Source: Trissonchulus latispiculum
Lineage: Eukaryota; Nematoda; Enoplea; Enoplida; Ironidae
Reading direction: 5' to 3'
DNA: 64,000 bases
Assembly: GCA_030248195.1 (NCBI GenBank)
Contig: JASAND010020616.1
Coordinates: 1-64,000 of the forward strand
Numbering within the stretch: position 1 is the first letter of the stretch; each line of letters opens with the position of its first letter. A program made the position numbers and the translations under genes. The notes under the pieces were generated by a model. The model did no database searches, was not told the origin of the DNA, and worked only from the letters and a program-made list of their open reading frames with translations. Shown here piece after piece: positions 12,977 through 23,077 of this stretch.

Positions 12977-13919
12977 GTCGAATCCGAATTCGAAGAACCC
13001 AGAATGATTTAATGAATTGAAGTGAATTGTTGTTGTTATGCAGTGTAGTCAGTAACTGAAGACAAACACACTTGGTTCAATCTAACTGTTTACTGCAAAT
13101 TCATGTTACTAATCTGGGTCATATTCTGTTTGCACTGAGAAGTGAAAATTTTAAACGCAGAATGGTTGTCCCCAAAACTGAGTTGTATTAAAAAGGTAAA
13201 CGTCGTAATATATAACGTTAGCTGCGGTTCGCGGAGTTGAACTTAACATAGTTGAATAGAGCACGGATGAGACTACATAACGATAGCTGACGACCGCCAT
13301 AACGTTATAAAGTAGTCAATTTGCAAAATTCCACATCTTTGAGCTGGAAAAAAGTCCATATTTTGTGTTAAACAGTTAAACGTACTTTGCACGTCATAGG
13401 TAAGGAATTATGTGGCATCTTTTACATTGTCTGAAAGCCGAGACTGAGATCTAATTAGCAACACAAAATTTCCTGGATACAGTGCTACCCAGCTGGAGTT
13501 CTTAGCTGTCCAATTTTTTATTACAACTGAGGCACAGCTGCGCGTTTTAAAAGAAGGCCTTCTACTATATTCTAGTCTAGTTTATCAGCCATGTAGTTTA
13601 ACAACCCAGTTTGACAGCTGCATTATGAAAGCAAGTGAAGAATTAATTCACTCTTTAATGTTAACACGAAGGGAATCTTAATGTTATTAAAGGAATCTTA
13701 AAATGCTTATAACTCTAACCATGCTGACTGGATTTACATGAAACAAAAATATTTGTCTCTTTCTATCCCCTTTCGAAATACCGAACATGGGAAGATCTGT
13801 TGGAGTGAAGACGGAATAGTACATTTTTAACACATATAGGTAACCAACCATAACTTAACTCTACGCATACAACAGAGCTCTTATTTACTCCAGCATACAG
13901 ACGAGCCATAATCTTCAAA
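12977..13919. other. Spacer, no gene seen
   Basis: AT-rich sequence without a convincing frame, lying upstream of the small membrane-protein gene at 13920. Confidence 0.4.
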
Positions 13920-14213
13920 ATGAGCCCGAGCCAGGAAATCCTTATGTGTGTTTTCACCGTCACACTTATTCTAACCTTCATAATTAGTTTCTCTTTCAAT
14001 ATTTGGTTATGGACCGGAAATTGTAAGGATTCACTTGGTATAGACTACCAAGCCGACGGCAGGATACGGATTTCCAAACAAGGGCAACACGTCTACTACG
14101 CTCCACGCCAGTTTAGTGCAACTCTTGACCTCTACTATGAATGCTCGATAGGAAGTTGTGTAACCGCCACAGCTAAGCACTGTCCCTTCATTGCAGAGGT
14201 GTACAATTTTTAG
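13920..14213 (+). CDS. Small single-pass membrane protein, Polinton-associated
   Basis: Encodes 97 residues starting at ATG. Residues about 8-31 form one strongly hydrophobic segment (VFTVTLILTFIISFSF), followed by a Cys-containing outer part (three C in the last 35 residues) and a stop. It lies just upstream of the ATPase remnant on the same strand. Its layout (N-terminal membrane anchor, short Cys-bearing tail) resembles the genes at 9724 and 43845. Function unknown; a role in envelope or membrane interaction would be guesswork. Confidence 0.5.
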   Translation: MSPSQEILMCVFTVTLILTFIISFSFNIWLWTGNCKDSLGIDYQADGRIRISKQGQHVYYAPRQFSATLDLYYECSIGSCVTATAKHCPFIAEVYNF

Positions 14214-14316
14214 CGTTGTCTTGATGTCAATAAAAACATAGAAAGCGCTTATCTCGGACCTATCTATCTTACATAAACCGATCTCGATGACTTGTATTCC
14301 TTGTAACTTTCTCTGC

Positions 14317-14921
14317 TTCAAGCACCCCTTTACCTGCATTCCCCGACTAAAGCAGGGAAGACAACATTCGTGTCAAAACTAGTTGAAAACGCCCACAGAT
14401 TGATAAGACCTCCACCGAAACGAGTAATTTGGTGTTTTACAGAGTGGCAACCGGCGAGTTTGTAGAGGGCTTACCGGACTTGGAGCAACTAAAGGGAAAC
14501 ACAGAACCAATTTTACTTCGGTCTTCTTTATTTTATTTCTTGACGATCTAATGGATGAAGTAAAAAGGATTCTAAACTGGTTCGACTTTTCACCCGAGGA
14601 TGCCATCACTGGTCTTGCAGCGTCATTCACATCACCCAGGACCTATTTTATGATAAACAACGAACTAACCGGATAAATTGCCAATATATTGTGTTGATGA
14701 AAAACCCAGCAGATAAGTTAACAGCAATGAACCTCGCCCGACAAATGTTCCCGACTAACACTACTTAATTAATGGAATCTTTCAATCACGCAACCTCACG
14801 TCCCCACGGCTATTTCCTTATTGACCTTGACCAGGAAACTCCAGAGCAGTACCGCCTTAGAACGGATATTTTCGACCGGACCGGAGTCTACCTTTCAATA
14901 AAAATGGGGAAGAATCAATAA
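14317..14921 (+). pseudogene. ATP: Polinton DNA-packaging ATPase (FtsK/HerA/A32 type), frameshifted
   Basis: Packaging ATPases of this family pump DNA into the capsid. The N-terminal signature PFTCI is read first. After a frameshift comes a P-loop, PTKAGKTTFV, and then the characteristic PPPKRVIWCFTEWQP. A Walker B-like FLDDLMDE appears near 14540 after another shift. Further on, QDLFYDK, QYIVLMKNP and RPHGYFLIDL, typical of the C-terminal half, are read in two frames separated by a TAA near 14766. The stop is at 14919. At least three frameshifts plus the stop make it inactive. It is followed after 78 bases by the next late gene. Confidence 0.85.
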
Positions 14922-14999
14922 AAACGCTAAATCAATAAAAACGGTACGCGATACATGAATTAAGCAGATACAAGGTCTTCAAGACAATAAAAACGCGAA
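14895..14999 (+). promoter_or_regulatory. Cluster of AATAAA polyadenylation-type motifs
   Basis: Four AATAAAAA motifs lie between the end of the ATPase and the next ATG, three of them in the phrase CAATAAAAACG or close to it. They could be polyadenylation signals for the upstream gene duplicated by slippage. This is inferred from motif density only. Confidence 0.45.
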
Positions 15000-15345
15000 A
15001 TGGCAAAGCGATTCGAAAGCAATCTTCCCTGTCTCATACATCTTTGTAACTGCAAGAAAAAGGTTAGAGAAGCTATCATTGAAAATAGTGATCTTGGTCT
15101 AATCAAAACAATGCTAGACTGCATTAAGAACGTACTTTCTGGGAACGTGGAACTGTCCGAAGCAGACAAAAGGGCTTTGCGCAAACACGTGAACACACTC
15201 CGAGCTCTCCGGTACAAGAAGCAAATAAGGATAAGAGCTTAAGGATAAGAAGCAAATTATTGTTCAGAACGGTGGCTTTCTTCCTGCTCTCCTAGGCCCT
15301 CTAATTGGAATAGTCAGTGGTATTGCAAGCAGCTTTATAAAATAA
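15000..15345 (+). pseudogene. Polinton small late protein with GGFLPALLGPLIG tail
   Basis: The frame from ATG 15000 encodes a basic, helical protein (MAKRFESNLPCL..., then RALRKHVNTLRALRYKKQ). It ends in a hydrophobic glycine-rich tail (GGFLPALLGPLIG, then GIVSGIASSFIK) read after a small internal duplication of GGATAAGA-like sequence around 15225-15255 that breaks the frame. This layout is conserved in Polintons next to capsid and integrase genes, and the tail resembles membrane-active minor virion proteins. The stop TAA at 15343-15345 overlaps the next ATG (TAATG). Confidence 0.7.
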
Positions 15346-16042
15346 TGGAGTACTCAATCCTAGTAAAGTCTGAAGCTTTCGATCAGCACCAGGATGTTCT
15401 TGGAAAGGATGTAGATCAAAAGCTAAAAAGCAAAGAATCTGCGGATACAAAGTTGAAAAAGTACCAGCAGGCTAATTACGGAGGACGGTTCTTGAAGAAA
15501 AAGCCCTATAAGTTAGATATAACCACTACAGAACCAACCGCCCTTCCCGACATTGTCTCCACTCTATCCATAACTCTCCAAAGTAAAGGAAAAACCTCAT
15601 TGACTTCGTCCAGTCTATTCCTGATTTCAAAGTTAATCAAAAGGGGGAGATACAAAGGTACAAAGGTAAATCAGTAGCTGGTTCTAGAATCATCGACCTA
15701 ATCCACGACTTTGTCCGCAATCGCAAAACACTTTCTCCGGCTAGAGGTTGGGAATTGTTCGCTGAGGCTCTGAGGGAAAGTAACGTCCCGAGGGAATTCA
15801 TCGGCAACCGACAGCGGTGGGAAGCAATAAAAGGCACCCATTCGATAACAGACACTGTAGAGAGCATTCGAAAAGTGAGGCAGAGACTCCAATACGGAAC
15901 GGGACGCGATCAACCTAAAACAACAAACAATAAACGAAAACCGAAACAAAAACGTACAACGGGTGCAAGTAACAAACAAGGTGAACCGAAACGTCTAAAT
16001 TTCAGTAGAGCACTAGCAGAATTAAAATGGAAGACCTTCTAA
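15345..16042 (+). pseudogene. Conserved Polinton late protein of unknown function, frameshifted
   Basis: Starts MEYSILVKSEAF and continues to a proline/threonine region. After a frameshift near 15600-15680 it reads the conserved block KSVAGSRIIDLIHDF, RGWELFAEALRESNVP and NRQRWEAIK, ending in a very basic Lys/Gln/Arg-rich tail. This block is commonly encoded just before the Polinton integrase. The last 16 bases overlap the integrase start. No catalytic motif seen; a DNA- or capsid-associated role is only a guess from the basic tail. Confidence 0.7.
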
Positions 16043-16709
16043 GCAAATTGTATTATGATCCCACCCAACCCTCGGCATTTTCTGGAATACATAGTTTGGC
16101 AGAGACAGCAGGTATTCCTCAGGCACAGGTAAAGGATTGGTTCAGCAAGCAGTACACCTACTCTGTCCACAAACCAATAAAGCGAAAGTATCCCACCTTA
16201 GATATGTATTCCACGATATTGATGAACAATGGAAGATTGACCTGGCAGACATGGCAAACCTAGCTGATCTAAATGACAACTACCACTTCCTTCTCACTTG
16301 TATAGATGGCTTCAGCAAGTACGCCTGGGTAGAGCCTGTAAAAAGCAAATCAGGGGCGGATATGACTGCGGCATTTGAGAATATTCTAGCTCAAGGACGA
16401 AAACCTCAGAAGGTATTAAGTGACCGAGGGAAAGAGTTTCAGAATAAAAAGTTTCAAAACATGCTAAAGTTAAGGGGCATTCGCTACCACACCTGTAATA
16501 ACCCCGACATAAAATGCAGCATCGTTGAACGTTTTAACAGAACACTAAAGACAAAAATATGGAAGTACTCTACGCGAACAAGGAGCTACAGGTACCTAGA
16601 CGTTCTCCAAGGTTTCGTAAGCGGCTACAATAACTCAAAACATCGCACAATTAAAATGACACCGAGTGAGGCGTCGAAGCGTGAGAATGAGAGGAAAGTG
16701 AGGGAGATA
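16027..16709 (+). pseudogene. INT: Polinton integrase, 5' part, split by a 14.9-kb insertion
   Basis: A retroviral-type DDE integrase. The N-terminal region (MEDLLSKLYYDP... to VKDWFSKQYTYSVHKPI) is in one frame. The catalytic core follows in another after a shift near 16200: WKIDLADM (first Asp), LSDRGKEFQN (second Asp), SIVERFNRT (Glu). The DD35E spacing is intact. It runs to GAGATA at 16704-16709, where the inner element begins. The C-terminal domains lie at 31591 onward in a compatible frame. Confidence 0.88.
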
Positions 16710-16900
16710 AAAAGTATAGTTTTTAGTCGTTCTGCCGGCGAGTGTGGTCCCCTAAGTGTGGTCCCCTAATAATTTGATATGCATAACCCTTGAACCTCGT
16801 ATGTCAAGTGTGGTCCCCTAAGTGTGGTTCCATTTAAAGACTTCAACTACAAAATACACAGTGATCCCTAAAGTGTAGACCCCTAACTGTGGTTCCCTAA
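16710..16900. repeat. Left terminal inverted repeat with iterated AGTGTGGTCCCCTAA
   Basis: The left terminus contains five or six copies of AGTGTGGTYCCYTAA or close variants, and pairs with 31418-31590. The left copy has one extra adjacent unit near the tip. Between the iterons, a shared stretch beginning TAATTTGATATGCATAACCC is nearly identical in both ends. Repeats of this kind often bind a terminal protein or transposase; that role is inferred. Confidence 0.85.
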
Positions 16901-17635
16901 ATTTGATTATTTAAATGTAATCTTAAAACTGTGGTCTTATCTTAAAAGTAGTCTTTTATTCAAAATGTGCTCCTATTACCCTGCTCAATTTACTATAACA
17001 GTTAATACTATATAATTGTCGCTTTCCAGCATTGTGATTCTTTTGCAAGAGTGTAAGAGACTATGATGATAAGAAGATAAATGCAATCATAAATGCTCAA
17101 GATTTTGTCTATAAAAGTGCTCCATTTGTGGTTAATGCATAACGGATGCTAATTTAAAATCTAAAAGGAACTCAAGTACATACAACCCTATACAGTGTAA
17201 CAAAATTTTCAAATACAAAAACCTGGTTATAGAAAAAATGTTTAAACTTGTGAAAAAGAACCTAGATTTCGCATTCGATATGCAATTTTCACAAAAACAC
17301 GGTTAATGAAAAATAGCAAATTTGTGAAGATAACCTGGTTAATGAAAATTCCATTGATGATAGGTGTTTGCAAAAATCTGATTAATGAATAATTTATAGC
17401 TGAATCCAATTTTTTACACAAACTAGTTACAACGTGTTTGTTTGTAACGTATATTCATGTGCGAAAAAAATATGTCCAACTTTTAAACAACTCACTCAAT
17501 CGAATTACAAAAGTATTTTGCAGTAATGTCTAATGTCTGATAGTGAATATCTCTGTAAATTGGGAATTAATTGAAAATAAGCTCGTTATCTAAATCAAGT
17601 TCTAATTATATGATCTAAAAACATGGAATCAGAAG
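16901..17635. other. Subterminal non-coding region of inner element
   Basis: AT-rich, about 735 bases, with loosely repeated ACCTGGTTAATGAAAA-like phrases (17220-17390). No gene seen. It ends at the TATA box of the first gene. Confidence 0.5.
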
Positions 17636-17644
17636 TATATAAAT
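17636..17644 (+). promoter_or_regulatory. TATA box of the repeat-protein gene
   Basis: TATATAAAT, 51 bases upstream of the ATG at 17687. An initiator-like TCAGTT lies about 28 bases downstream, the expected distance. Confidence 0.7.
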
Positions 17645-17686
17645 TTCAATGAAAATTTAACTTATCAGTTGATCTCAGCAACAAAT

Positions 17687-18586
17687 ATGTTCAACGTTAC
17701 AAATTCCTATAGATCGACATCCATCCCACAACTATATTATCCTGTGGGATATCCCAACTTATATAGCAGTGGTTCAATTATAGTGCCTGGTCAACTCTAT
17801 CAAAATCCCTTTACATACTACAAACCTTTAGAATTGGGATCTACTAGTACTTTACTCTACAGTAATCCACAAGTACAGACTGGATTCAGTTTAGGAAACT
17901 TACAAGGGTTCACAGTACCTCAAATGAATCATGAAGGAATGATTCCAGGCGGCATTCTCACGGCTCCCAGTGGTGGTCTTGGAGGATCCAACCATTTAGC
18001 AGGTCTTCCTGCGGCTCCCTACAGTAACCAGGGAAGGTGCTTGGATGGAGAATTTATCCTGGCTCCAAGTGGTGGTCCAGGGGAATCTAATCAAGTAGGG
18101 GGTGCCCCTATGGGTCCCTACGGTAACCAGGGAAGGTGTTTGGATGGAGATTTTATCCTGGCTCCAAGTGGTGGTTTAGAGGACTCCAATCAAGTACGGG
18201 GTGCCCCTATGGTTCCCTACGGTAACCAGGGAAGGTCTTTGGATGGTCAATTTGCCCTGACTCCAAGTGGTGGCCTAAGGGAATCCAACCAGTTAAGAGG
18301 TGCTTCTGTGGGTCTCTACGGTAATCAGGAAAGGTGTTTGGGTGGTGAATTAGTTCTGGCTCCCAGTGGTGGTCTACGAGAATCTAATCAAGTAGGAGGT
18401 GTTATTGTGGGCCCCACCAGAAACCAGGAACAGGTTTTGAATGGTGATCTTACCCAAGCTCCCAATGGTGCTCAAGGAGGATCCAGCCTGGTGAAAGGTT
18501 TTCAAGACTTATCCACACCTATCCAAGACCTAACCAAGACGGAACCAAACATTTCACCAGAAGCTGATGAAATGTATCTTGTTTAA
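17687..18586 (+). CDS. Tandem-repeat glycine/proline-rich protein
   Basis: The first ATG after the TATA box gives 299 residues. Residues 1-90 are Tyr/Ser/Pro-rich. About 95-265 consist of four to five repeats of 35-38 residues built on LAPSGGL.ESNQV.GAP and GPYGNQGRCLDG. A Thr/Pro/Glu-rich end follows, and the frame stops with TAA. The repeats look like an extended structural or matrix-type protein; no homologous family is recognised. The stop is followed directly, in the same frame, by another open stretch to 19015. Confidence 0.65.
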   Translation: MFNVTNSYRSTSIPQLYYPVGYPNLYSSGSIIVPGQLYQNPFTYYKPLELGSTSTLLYSNPQVQTGFSLGNLQGFTVPQMNHEGMIPGGILTAPSGGLGGSNHLAGLPAAPYSNQGRCLDGEFILAPSGGPGESNQVGGAPMGPYGNQGRCLDGDFILAPSGGLEDSNQVRGAPMVPYGNQGRSLDGQFALTPSGGLRESNQLRGASVGLYGNQERCLGGELVLAPSGGLRESNQVGGVIVGPTRNQEQVLNGDLTQAPNGAQGGSSLVKGFQDLSTPIQDLTKTEPNISPEADEMYLV

Positions 18587-19015
18587 CAGAATCCGAGACC
18601 TCAGGAGGACTCTGTACTTACCATTGATGAAAAAGCTTGTTGTGATTCAATGGTAAGCTATATAGTCTGTTCATATTGTCAGAGCTCATGTGAAATTTGT
18701 AAATGTAAACTGTTTCATAATGTTAAAAAAGGTCCTATGATTACTGATAAAATGGCAGCTAATGCAAACATGAATGTTTTGATTCGAAAGCAAACAGCTT
18801 TCAAATCAACAAACATTTGTCGTGCGACATTCTCTTTTCGCTGTCCAATTGAATCAAAATCTGAAATTGGTTACCGCTGTGGTAATAAAAAATGTCGTTC
18901 TGATGAAGTTGTTATCATCAGAACCAAATCTCCATATTTTCGTCTGCTCTTTAATTTTAATGAATTAAATTGGGTTAATAATGTCGCTATGAAATTTGGT
19001 ATAAACCCTTTTTAG
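18587..19015 (+). CDS. Cys-rich region, in frame with the upstream repeat protein
   Basis: Open in the same frame as the repeat-protein gene from directly after its TAA. An internal ATG at 18650 would give 121 residues. It contains CSYCQSSCEICKC near the start and YRCGNKKC later, a likely zinc-binding pattern, and ends at TAG. Either the TAA at 18584-18586 is a disabling mutation in a gene of about 440 codons, or this is a separate gene. The uninterrupted in-frame link favours one original gene. Confidence 0.55.
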   Translation, partial: QNPRPQEDSVLTIDEKACCDSMVSYIVCSYCQSSCEICKCKLFHNVKKGPMITDKMAANANMNVLIRKQTAFKSTNICRATFSFRCPIESKSEIGYRCGNKKCRSDEVVIIRTKSPYFRLLFNFNELNWVNNVAMKFGINPF

Positions 19016-19910
19016 GTGTTGTATTTGTATTCATTAGATTCATTTATTCATAAAGATTATTACTCTATTAGATGTAATAACAATAATATAAATCTTAGAT
19101 AAATATAATTTTAACAGTTTGTAGCAGTTCGGAAACCAACATAGAGAGTTTCAACGTGATAAAATTATTTACTGTTATTTTCATTTTTATATTATTTTTC
19201 GTATCAAAAATAGCAAATAAATTCTTTCAAAAATTTTCATATTATTTAAATTCTGTATTTCCTTTCTCATAAATTAAACCAGATGAAACAAACCAGAAAA
19301 ACTCTTTGTTCATTTTTCTATAGATAAAGTGAAAATATTGCGTTTTCGCAATTTCGACTTTTTATGTGAAAACTAGATTTTAAGGTTACAGAAGAAAATT
19401 TTCCGCTCAACAAAGTTCAAGAAACCTATTTTTGCATGCAAATCTGCTTTCCTTTTATACACTATGCACTATGAACAACATTTATTATTCAATAAATAAA
19501 GGACTGTACTCTCAGATTGACAGTTCAAAACCTAAAAAAATTATAGAAGCAGAAGGAAATGTATAGCATTTTAACAAGATATATATTTTATTTATAAAAT
19601 TAACAATTATACAGCTGATATTGAAAATCATTTATATTTCCCAACAAGTTTTGTTAAAACTTTCTGTTATTAAAAACATACATACCAATACTAATGTTGG
19701 AATCAGAATTTATAGAAATCACACTTTCAAGTTAGTAAGTATATAATTCTCCTGTTTTGAAACACAGTTACATCTTATGCGTTAATAGTAGTTTAATGGA
19801 GTTAAAAAATTTAAGAAATAATATTGTTGGTTCGGTGAGCATACTGATTTCATTGAAACGATATATCATATATACAAGTTAAAATATATTAGACTGAAAA
19901 CATTGTTTAG
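19016..19910. other. 3' region of repeat-protein gene and possible upstream exon
   Basis: Contains an AATAAATAAA polyadenylation motif near 19488. From 19616 to 19734 a stretch between an acceptor-like ATTATACAG and the donor GTAAGTAT (19735) stays open in phase with the exon at 19911. It is a possible extra exon, but its AT-rich composition makes chance likely. Confidence 0.4.
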
Positions 19911-20109
19911 ATTCAACTGAATGAGTTCATTCCTAACTGGATGAGAGAATCAGTAGCTCATAGTATAATGGACGCAAGGGATGCAATCTTACAAGGATTG
20001 AACTTTGTAAAGGATCATTATCCTCTAGACTACAATACACATAAAGAGTTGTGGAGTGATCAAATGCTGAAATTGTTCATTAAACCACTTGATCATGAAT
20101 TAGATAAGT
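19911..20109 (+). CDS. Exon of a small spliced gene in the inner element
   Basis: Acceptor TTGTTTAG precedes and donor GTAAGAAC follows. The 66-codon frame between them (IQLNEFIPNWMRES..., DYNTHKELWSDQ, KPLDHELDK) looks protein-like and ends in phase 1. The acceptor at 20360 begins an exon of exactly the matching phase. No domain recognised. An internal ATG at 19941 could be a start if there is no upstream exon. Confidence 0.5.
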
Positions 20110-20360
20110 GTAAGAACTGAGAATAGCTGAACTTGTTGTTTTTCGTATTAAAAACAAACTGAGAAACTGAGAACTGAGATTGAGTTGAAATTGAAATTGA
20201 ATTTGAATTGCAAAAACTGAGTTGAAATTGTCGTTAAGCATTAATGAATAATAATTTGTTAATAATTTGGAGTAAAATTACAACTAATTTGCAAAGTAAA
20301 GTATACAAAACTCAAATTTTATTGAATTAGTATAAAATGACATGATTTATTTTATTGCAG

Positions 20361-20422
20361 TTGGTTGTACTACAAATGCCACTGATGCAATTGAAAGAAC
20401 TCTGATTGAAAGCTACTTTTGA
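20361..20422 (+). CDS. Terminal exon of the small spliced gene
   Basis: Follows a good acceptor (TTATTTTATTGCAG). In phase with the previous exon it reads GCTTNATDAIERTLIESYF and stops with TGA. AATAAA motifs lie about 140-170 bases downstream. The intron would be 251 bases. Confidence 0.45.
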
Positions 20423-20830
20423 AAGTAGACATCAAAAAATTGATAGAAGTTATCATCAGCTGCTAACACCTGGTTAGCAAACTTTGTTTCTATTTGCTGA
20501 AGACATTGTCTTATTTATGTATGAATGTAACTTACAGAAAGAATATTTTCAGGAATATTAATAAACTGCTTGTAACATGGTGATATTTAATAAACTATCT
20601 GTTTCAGTATTAGTAACAATATCATATGCATCGCTAGGAATAAATTCCTGCCATTTCGATTAGCTAGTAATCACAAATGCAAAGACGACTACGAAATCAG
20701 TTATGAAACTTTAAAAGTTTAAAGATTACTTTAAAATAGAGATAGAAGAATAAAAAAGAAAGTTAGAAATCCCTATTAGGTGTTAATACAGGATATTATA
20801 ACTTGCATACACATAAAACTTTAATTCAAG
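20423..20830. other. Convergent intergenic region
   Basis: 3' flanks of a plus-strand gene (AATAAA near 20560 and 20589) and a minus-strand gene (ATTAAA complement near 20820). No further gene seen. Confidence 0.5.
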
Positions 20831-21625
20831 TCACTGACTCCAATGCTTCTTTGGGGCTTCAGCTGCCTCCATGTCCAAAAACTGCAATGATCTCTTCCGC
20901 TTAGTTAATCGACAGCTGATCTTGTCACCAGACCTACTTCGTTTACCGCTGCTAACACGCCTAGTAGTACCATCTTTCTTACCGCCACGTCCAGGTTCAA
21001 CTCTAACGCTACCATCACCATCACCATCACCACCACCACCACCACCTGCACCAACTACTCCTCCACCTCTACCACCACCAACTCCACCACCACCAACTCC
21101 ACCACCACCAACTCCACCACCACCAACTCCACCACCACCAACTCCACCACCAACTCCTCATCCTCCACCATCTTCATTATAACCAACCTCATGACAACCA
21201 ACTGCACAATTACCATCATCGATCAGTGCTAGGACCTGACTGAAGATTCCGACAAAAGCATCCCACTCTGCTCTGGTAATTGCTACTCCAAAACTACGAC
21301 TTGGAAGTTCTTTTGCTTTTGTAATCCACCAAGATCTTAAATGCACAAAAGGCACTCCGTTGAAAGTAGAAACTGTCAACCACTTATTGCGACCGACCCT
21401 GGATGCATCTTTGCGGAGAATCTCGGTTCCGTTTTGCAATGCATCTGTCGCTGCATCTGCTGAAAGAACCATCTGCTGAAATTCCCATGGTAGTAAAGGC
21501 AGTGTCTGAGTGAAACCATTACCACGAGTCCAGTAGAGCTGTATCAGGTGTTGACCAGATTCAGACTTCTTCAACTTCAAAGTTTTACCAGTGCCGAGTT
21601 CACAATCAAAAATAACGGCAGCCAT
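20831..21625 (-). CDS. PC4-like ssDNA-binding protein with Gly-rich basic tail, one in-frame TGA
   Basis: ATG at 21625. Residues about 80-140 match the transcriptional coactivator p15/PC4 fold: FNGVPFVHLRSWW, then GVAITRAEWDAFVGIFSQV, the strand-strand-helix that binds single-stranded DNA. Residues 10-60 may be a second, weaker copy. A TGA at 21158-21160 ends the first 155 residues, but the same frame continues for about 108 codons. That part holds a (GGGGV)n tract, a GDGDGD tract and a basic tail (RRVSSGKRSRSG, TKRKRS) and stops at 20831. A TATA box lies at 21708-21715 on this strand. A replication or late-transcription role beside the polymerase is inferred. Confidence 0.65.
21000..21155. 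repeat. Trinucleotide-rich minisatellite (ACTCCACCACCACCA)n
   Basis: 15-bp units, all multiples of three, that encode the Gly/Val tract of the minus-strand PC4-like gene. Slippage here would change tail length without shifting the frame. Confidence 0.8.
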
Positions 21626-22794
21626 TGGGGAAACAGAACAGATACAGAGCTGTAACTACAGATGAAAGGCTAAAGTTGGAGTGATACAGGGTTCTCAGCT
21701 CCATCTGTATTTATACTAAAAAATCTAGGATATGAACCAAATTTCTGCTCTAAGTACAAATACCTCCCAGGTATGAAATGCCACAAAACCAACCCAATTT
21801 ACATAACAAAGATGTAATAATAACCCAAATACAATTCAAATATTGCTACAGGCGGTTTTTATTGTCTCGAATAAATAATCTTCGTGCATCAAAATGTCAA
21901 AATATCAACCTAATTTGCATAACTAAGACAAACGATTAAACCAGTTTTTTAGACATTTTTCCTGGTACAAAAATCTCGCACTGCTAGCCTAAGGTGATTT
22001 AGCAGGGCTAGTTTAGCAGCCTTCCAGGTGTAAAATGTCAGTTCAATTACCTAATTTGCATATCGAAGACGAATAATGTAACATATTTATAAAAAATTTT
22101 ACCAGGTACGCCAATCACTAAAACATTCCCGCAGGCTTTGCGTTTGTTTCAAAACCAGTCTGTTCAACCTTTGCCATATGTTTTGAATGCACTCTTTGCT
22201 CTAGAGAGATCTCATTTACTCATAAAATATAGACCACAAAAATTAGGTTTTAACCTGATTTTCTTATATATAAGACATCAAAGTTTGGAATTGAACACCA
22301 AAGTATTCAGTTATACAACTATTGTTGATCATCCTTGCTAAGAATCCTCCCACATCTCTCTCTCTCTCTTTCTCTGTTCGGGAATCTCGCTAGGCATAGC
22401 CACCTTTGCTTCCACATTTACTCTCACATTCCCCTGCTCATTGCTAATCAACCACGAATGTAAGTATATTGCTTGGTTTGTTCACTGATTAGTAGAAAGT
22501 TTTTGATATACCTGTTTGTGTAGTTTTTGTGTTATTGAACTATTAAAGTTAAACTAATTTGCATAATGCATATTTGTATGAAGGCTGTAACTACCCACTT
22601 GATAAATTTAGATATTTTGGATTAAATAATTTAACACTTCTTTCCAGAACGTTCTGGAAACTTCTGGAATGTATCATTAAAACTCATCAACCAATCATGT
22701 TGCTAGATCAGTCACGTGATAAATTTTTTAACCAATCAAATTTATTCTTTCTCTCTTGAAAAGTATATAAGGAAAAAATTTTCGGTTTTACTTC
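21626..22794. promoter_or_regulatory. Divergent promoter region with TATA boxes and octamer motifs
   Basis: Lies between the minus-strand PC4-like gene and the plus-strand polymerase. TATAAATA on the minus strand is at 21708-21715. Plus-strand TATA boxes are at 22265-22274 (TATATATAAG) and 22764-22770 (TATATAA). A loosely repeated block of about 140 bp occurs three times between 21770 and 22070, its core being ATTTGCAT (21913-21920, 22054-22061, and again alone at 22557-22564), the POU-domain octamer. A donor-like GTAAGTATAT near 22460 suggests an alternative 5' exon. The TC-rich tract is at 22350-22375. Confidence 0.55.
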
Positions 22795-22881
22795 AGTCAT
22801 GATTTAACTTTGGTGGGTAACACACTTATTTAATAGAGCCATAGCTCATGCTGTTGATTTTGTTTCATTGATTTGCAATCA
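22795..22881 (+). other. Probable non-coding first exon of the polymerase gene
   Basis: Starts about 30 bases after the TATA box at 22764 and ends at a consensus donor (CA/GTAAGTAC). An acceptor (CCAACTTTCAG) at 23069 precedes the ATG at 23078. The exon contains no coding frame, so it would be a 5' UTR exon with a 188-base intron. Confidence 0.5.
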
Positions 22882-23077
22882 GTAAGTACTAATCTATTGT
22901 CATAAGTAGTATAAAAACGGGGTTCTGGTATTTTTCATTTAACTTAAAAGGAAAGTAGTGTAAAGATGGAGGTTCTGGATTTAACTATTTAATTTAAAAA
23001 AAGTAGTATAAAATTAGATGTTTTGTCACAGTTTAGCAGTTGGCTGTCATTTATCCCTCCAACTTTCAGCTCAAATT

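Noticed and set aside
20871..21182. Plus-strand proline-rich frame (PPPTPPPP repeats)
   Set aside because: It is the antisense of the Gly-rich tail of the minus-strand PC4-like gene and follows the 15-bp minisatellite; no start context or other features.
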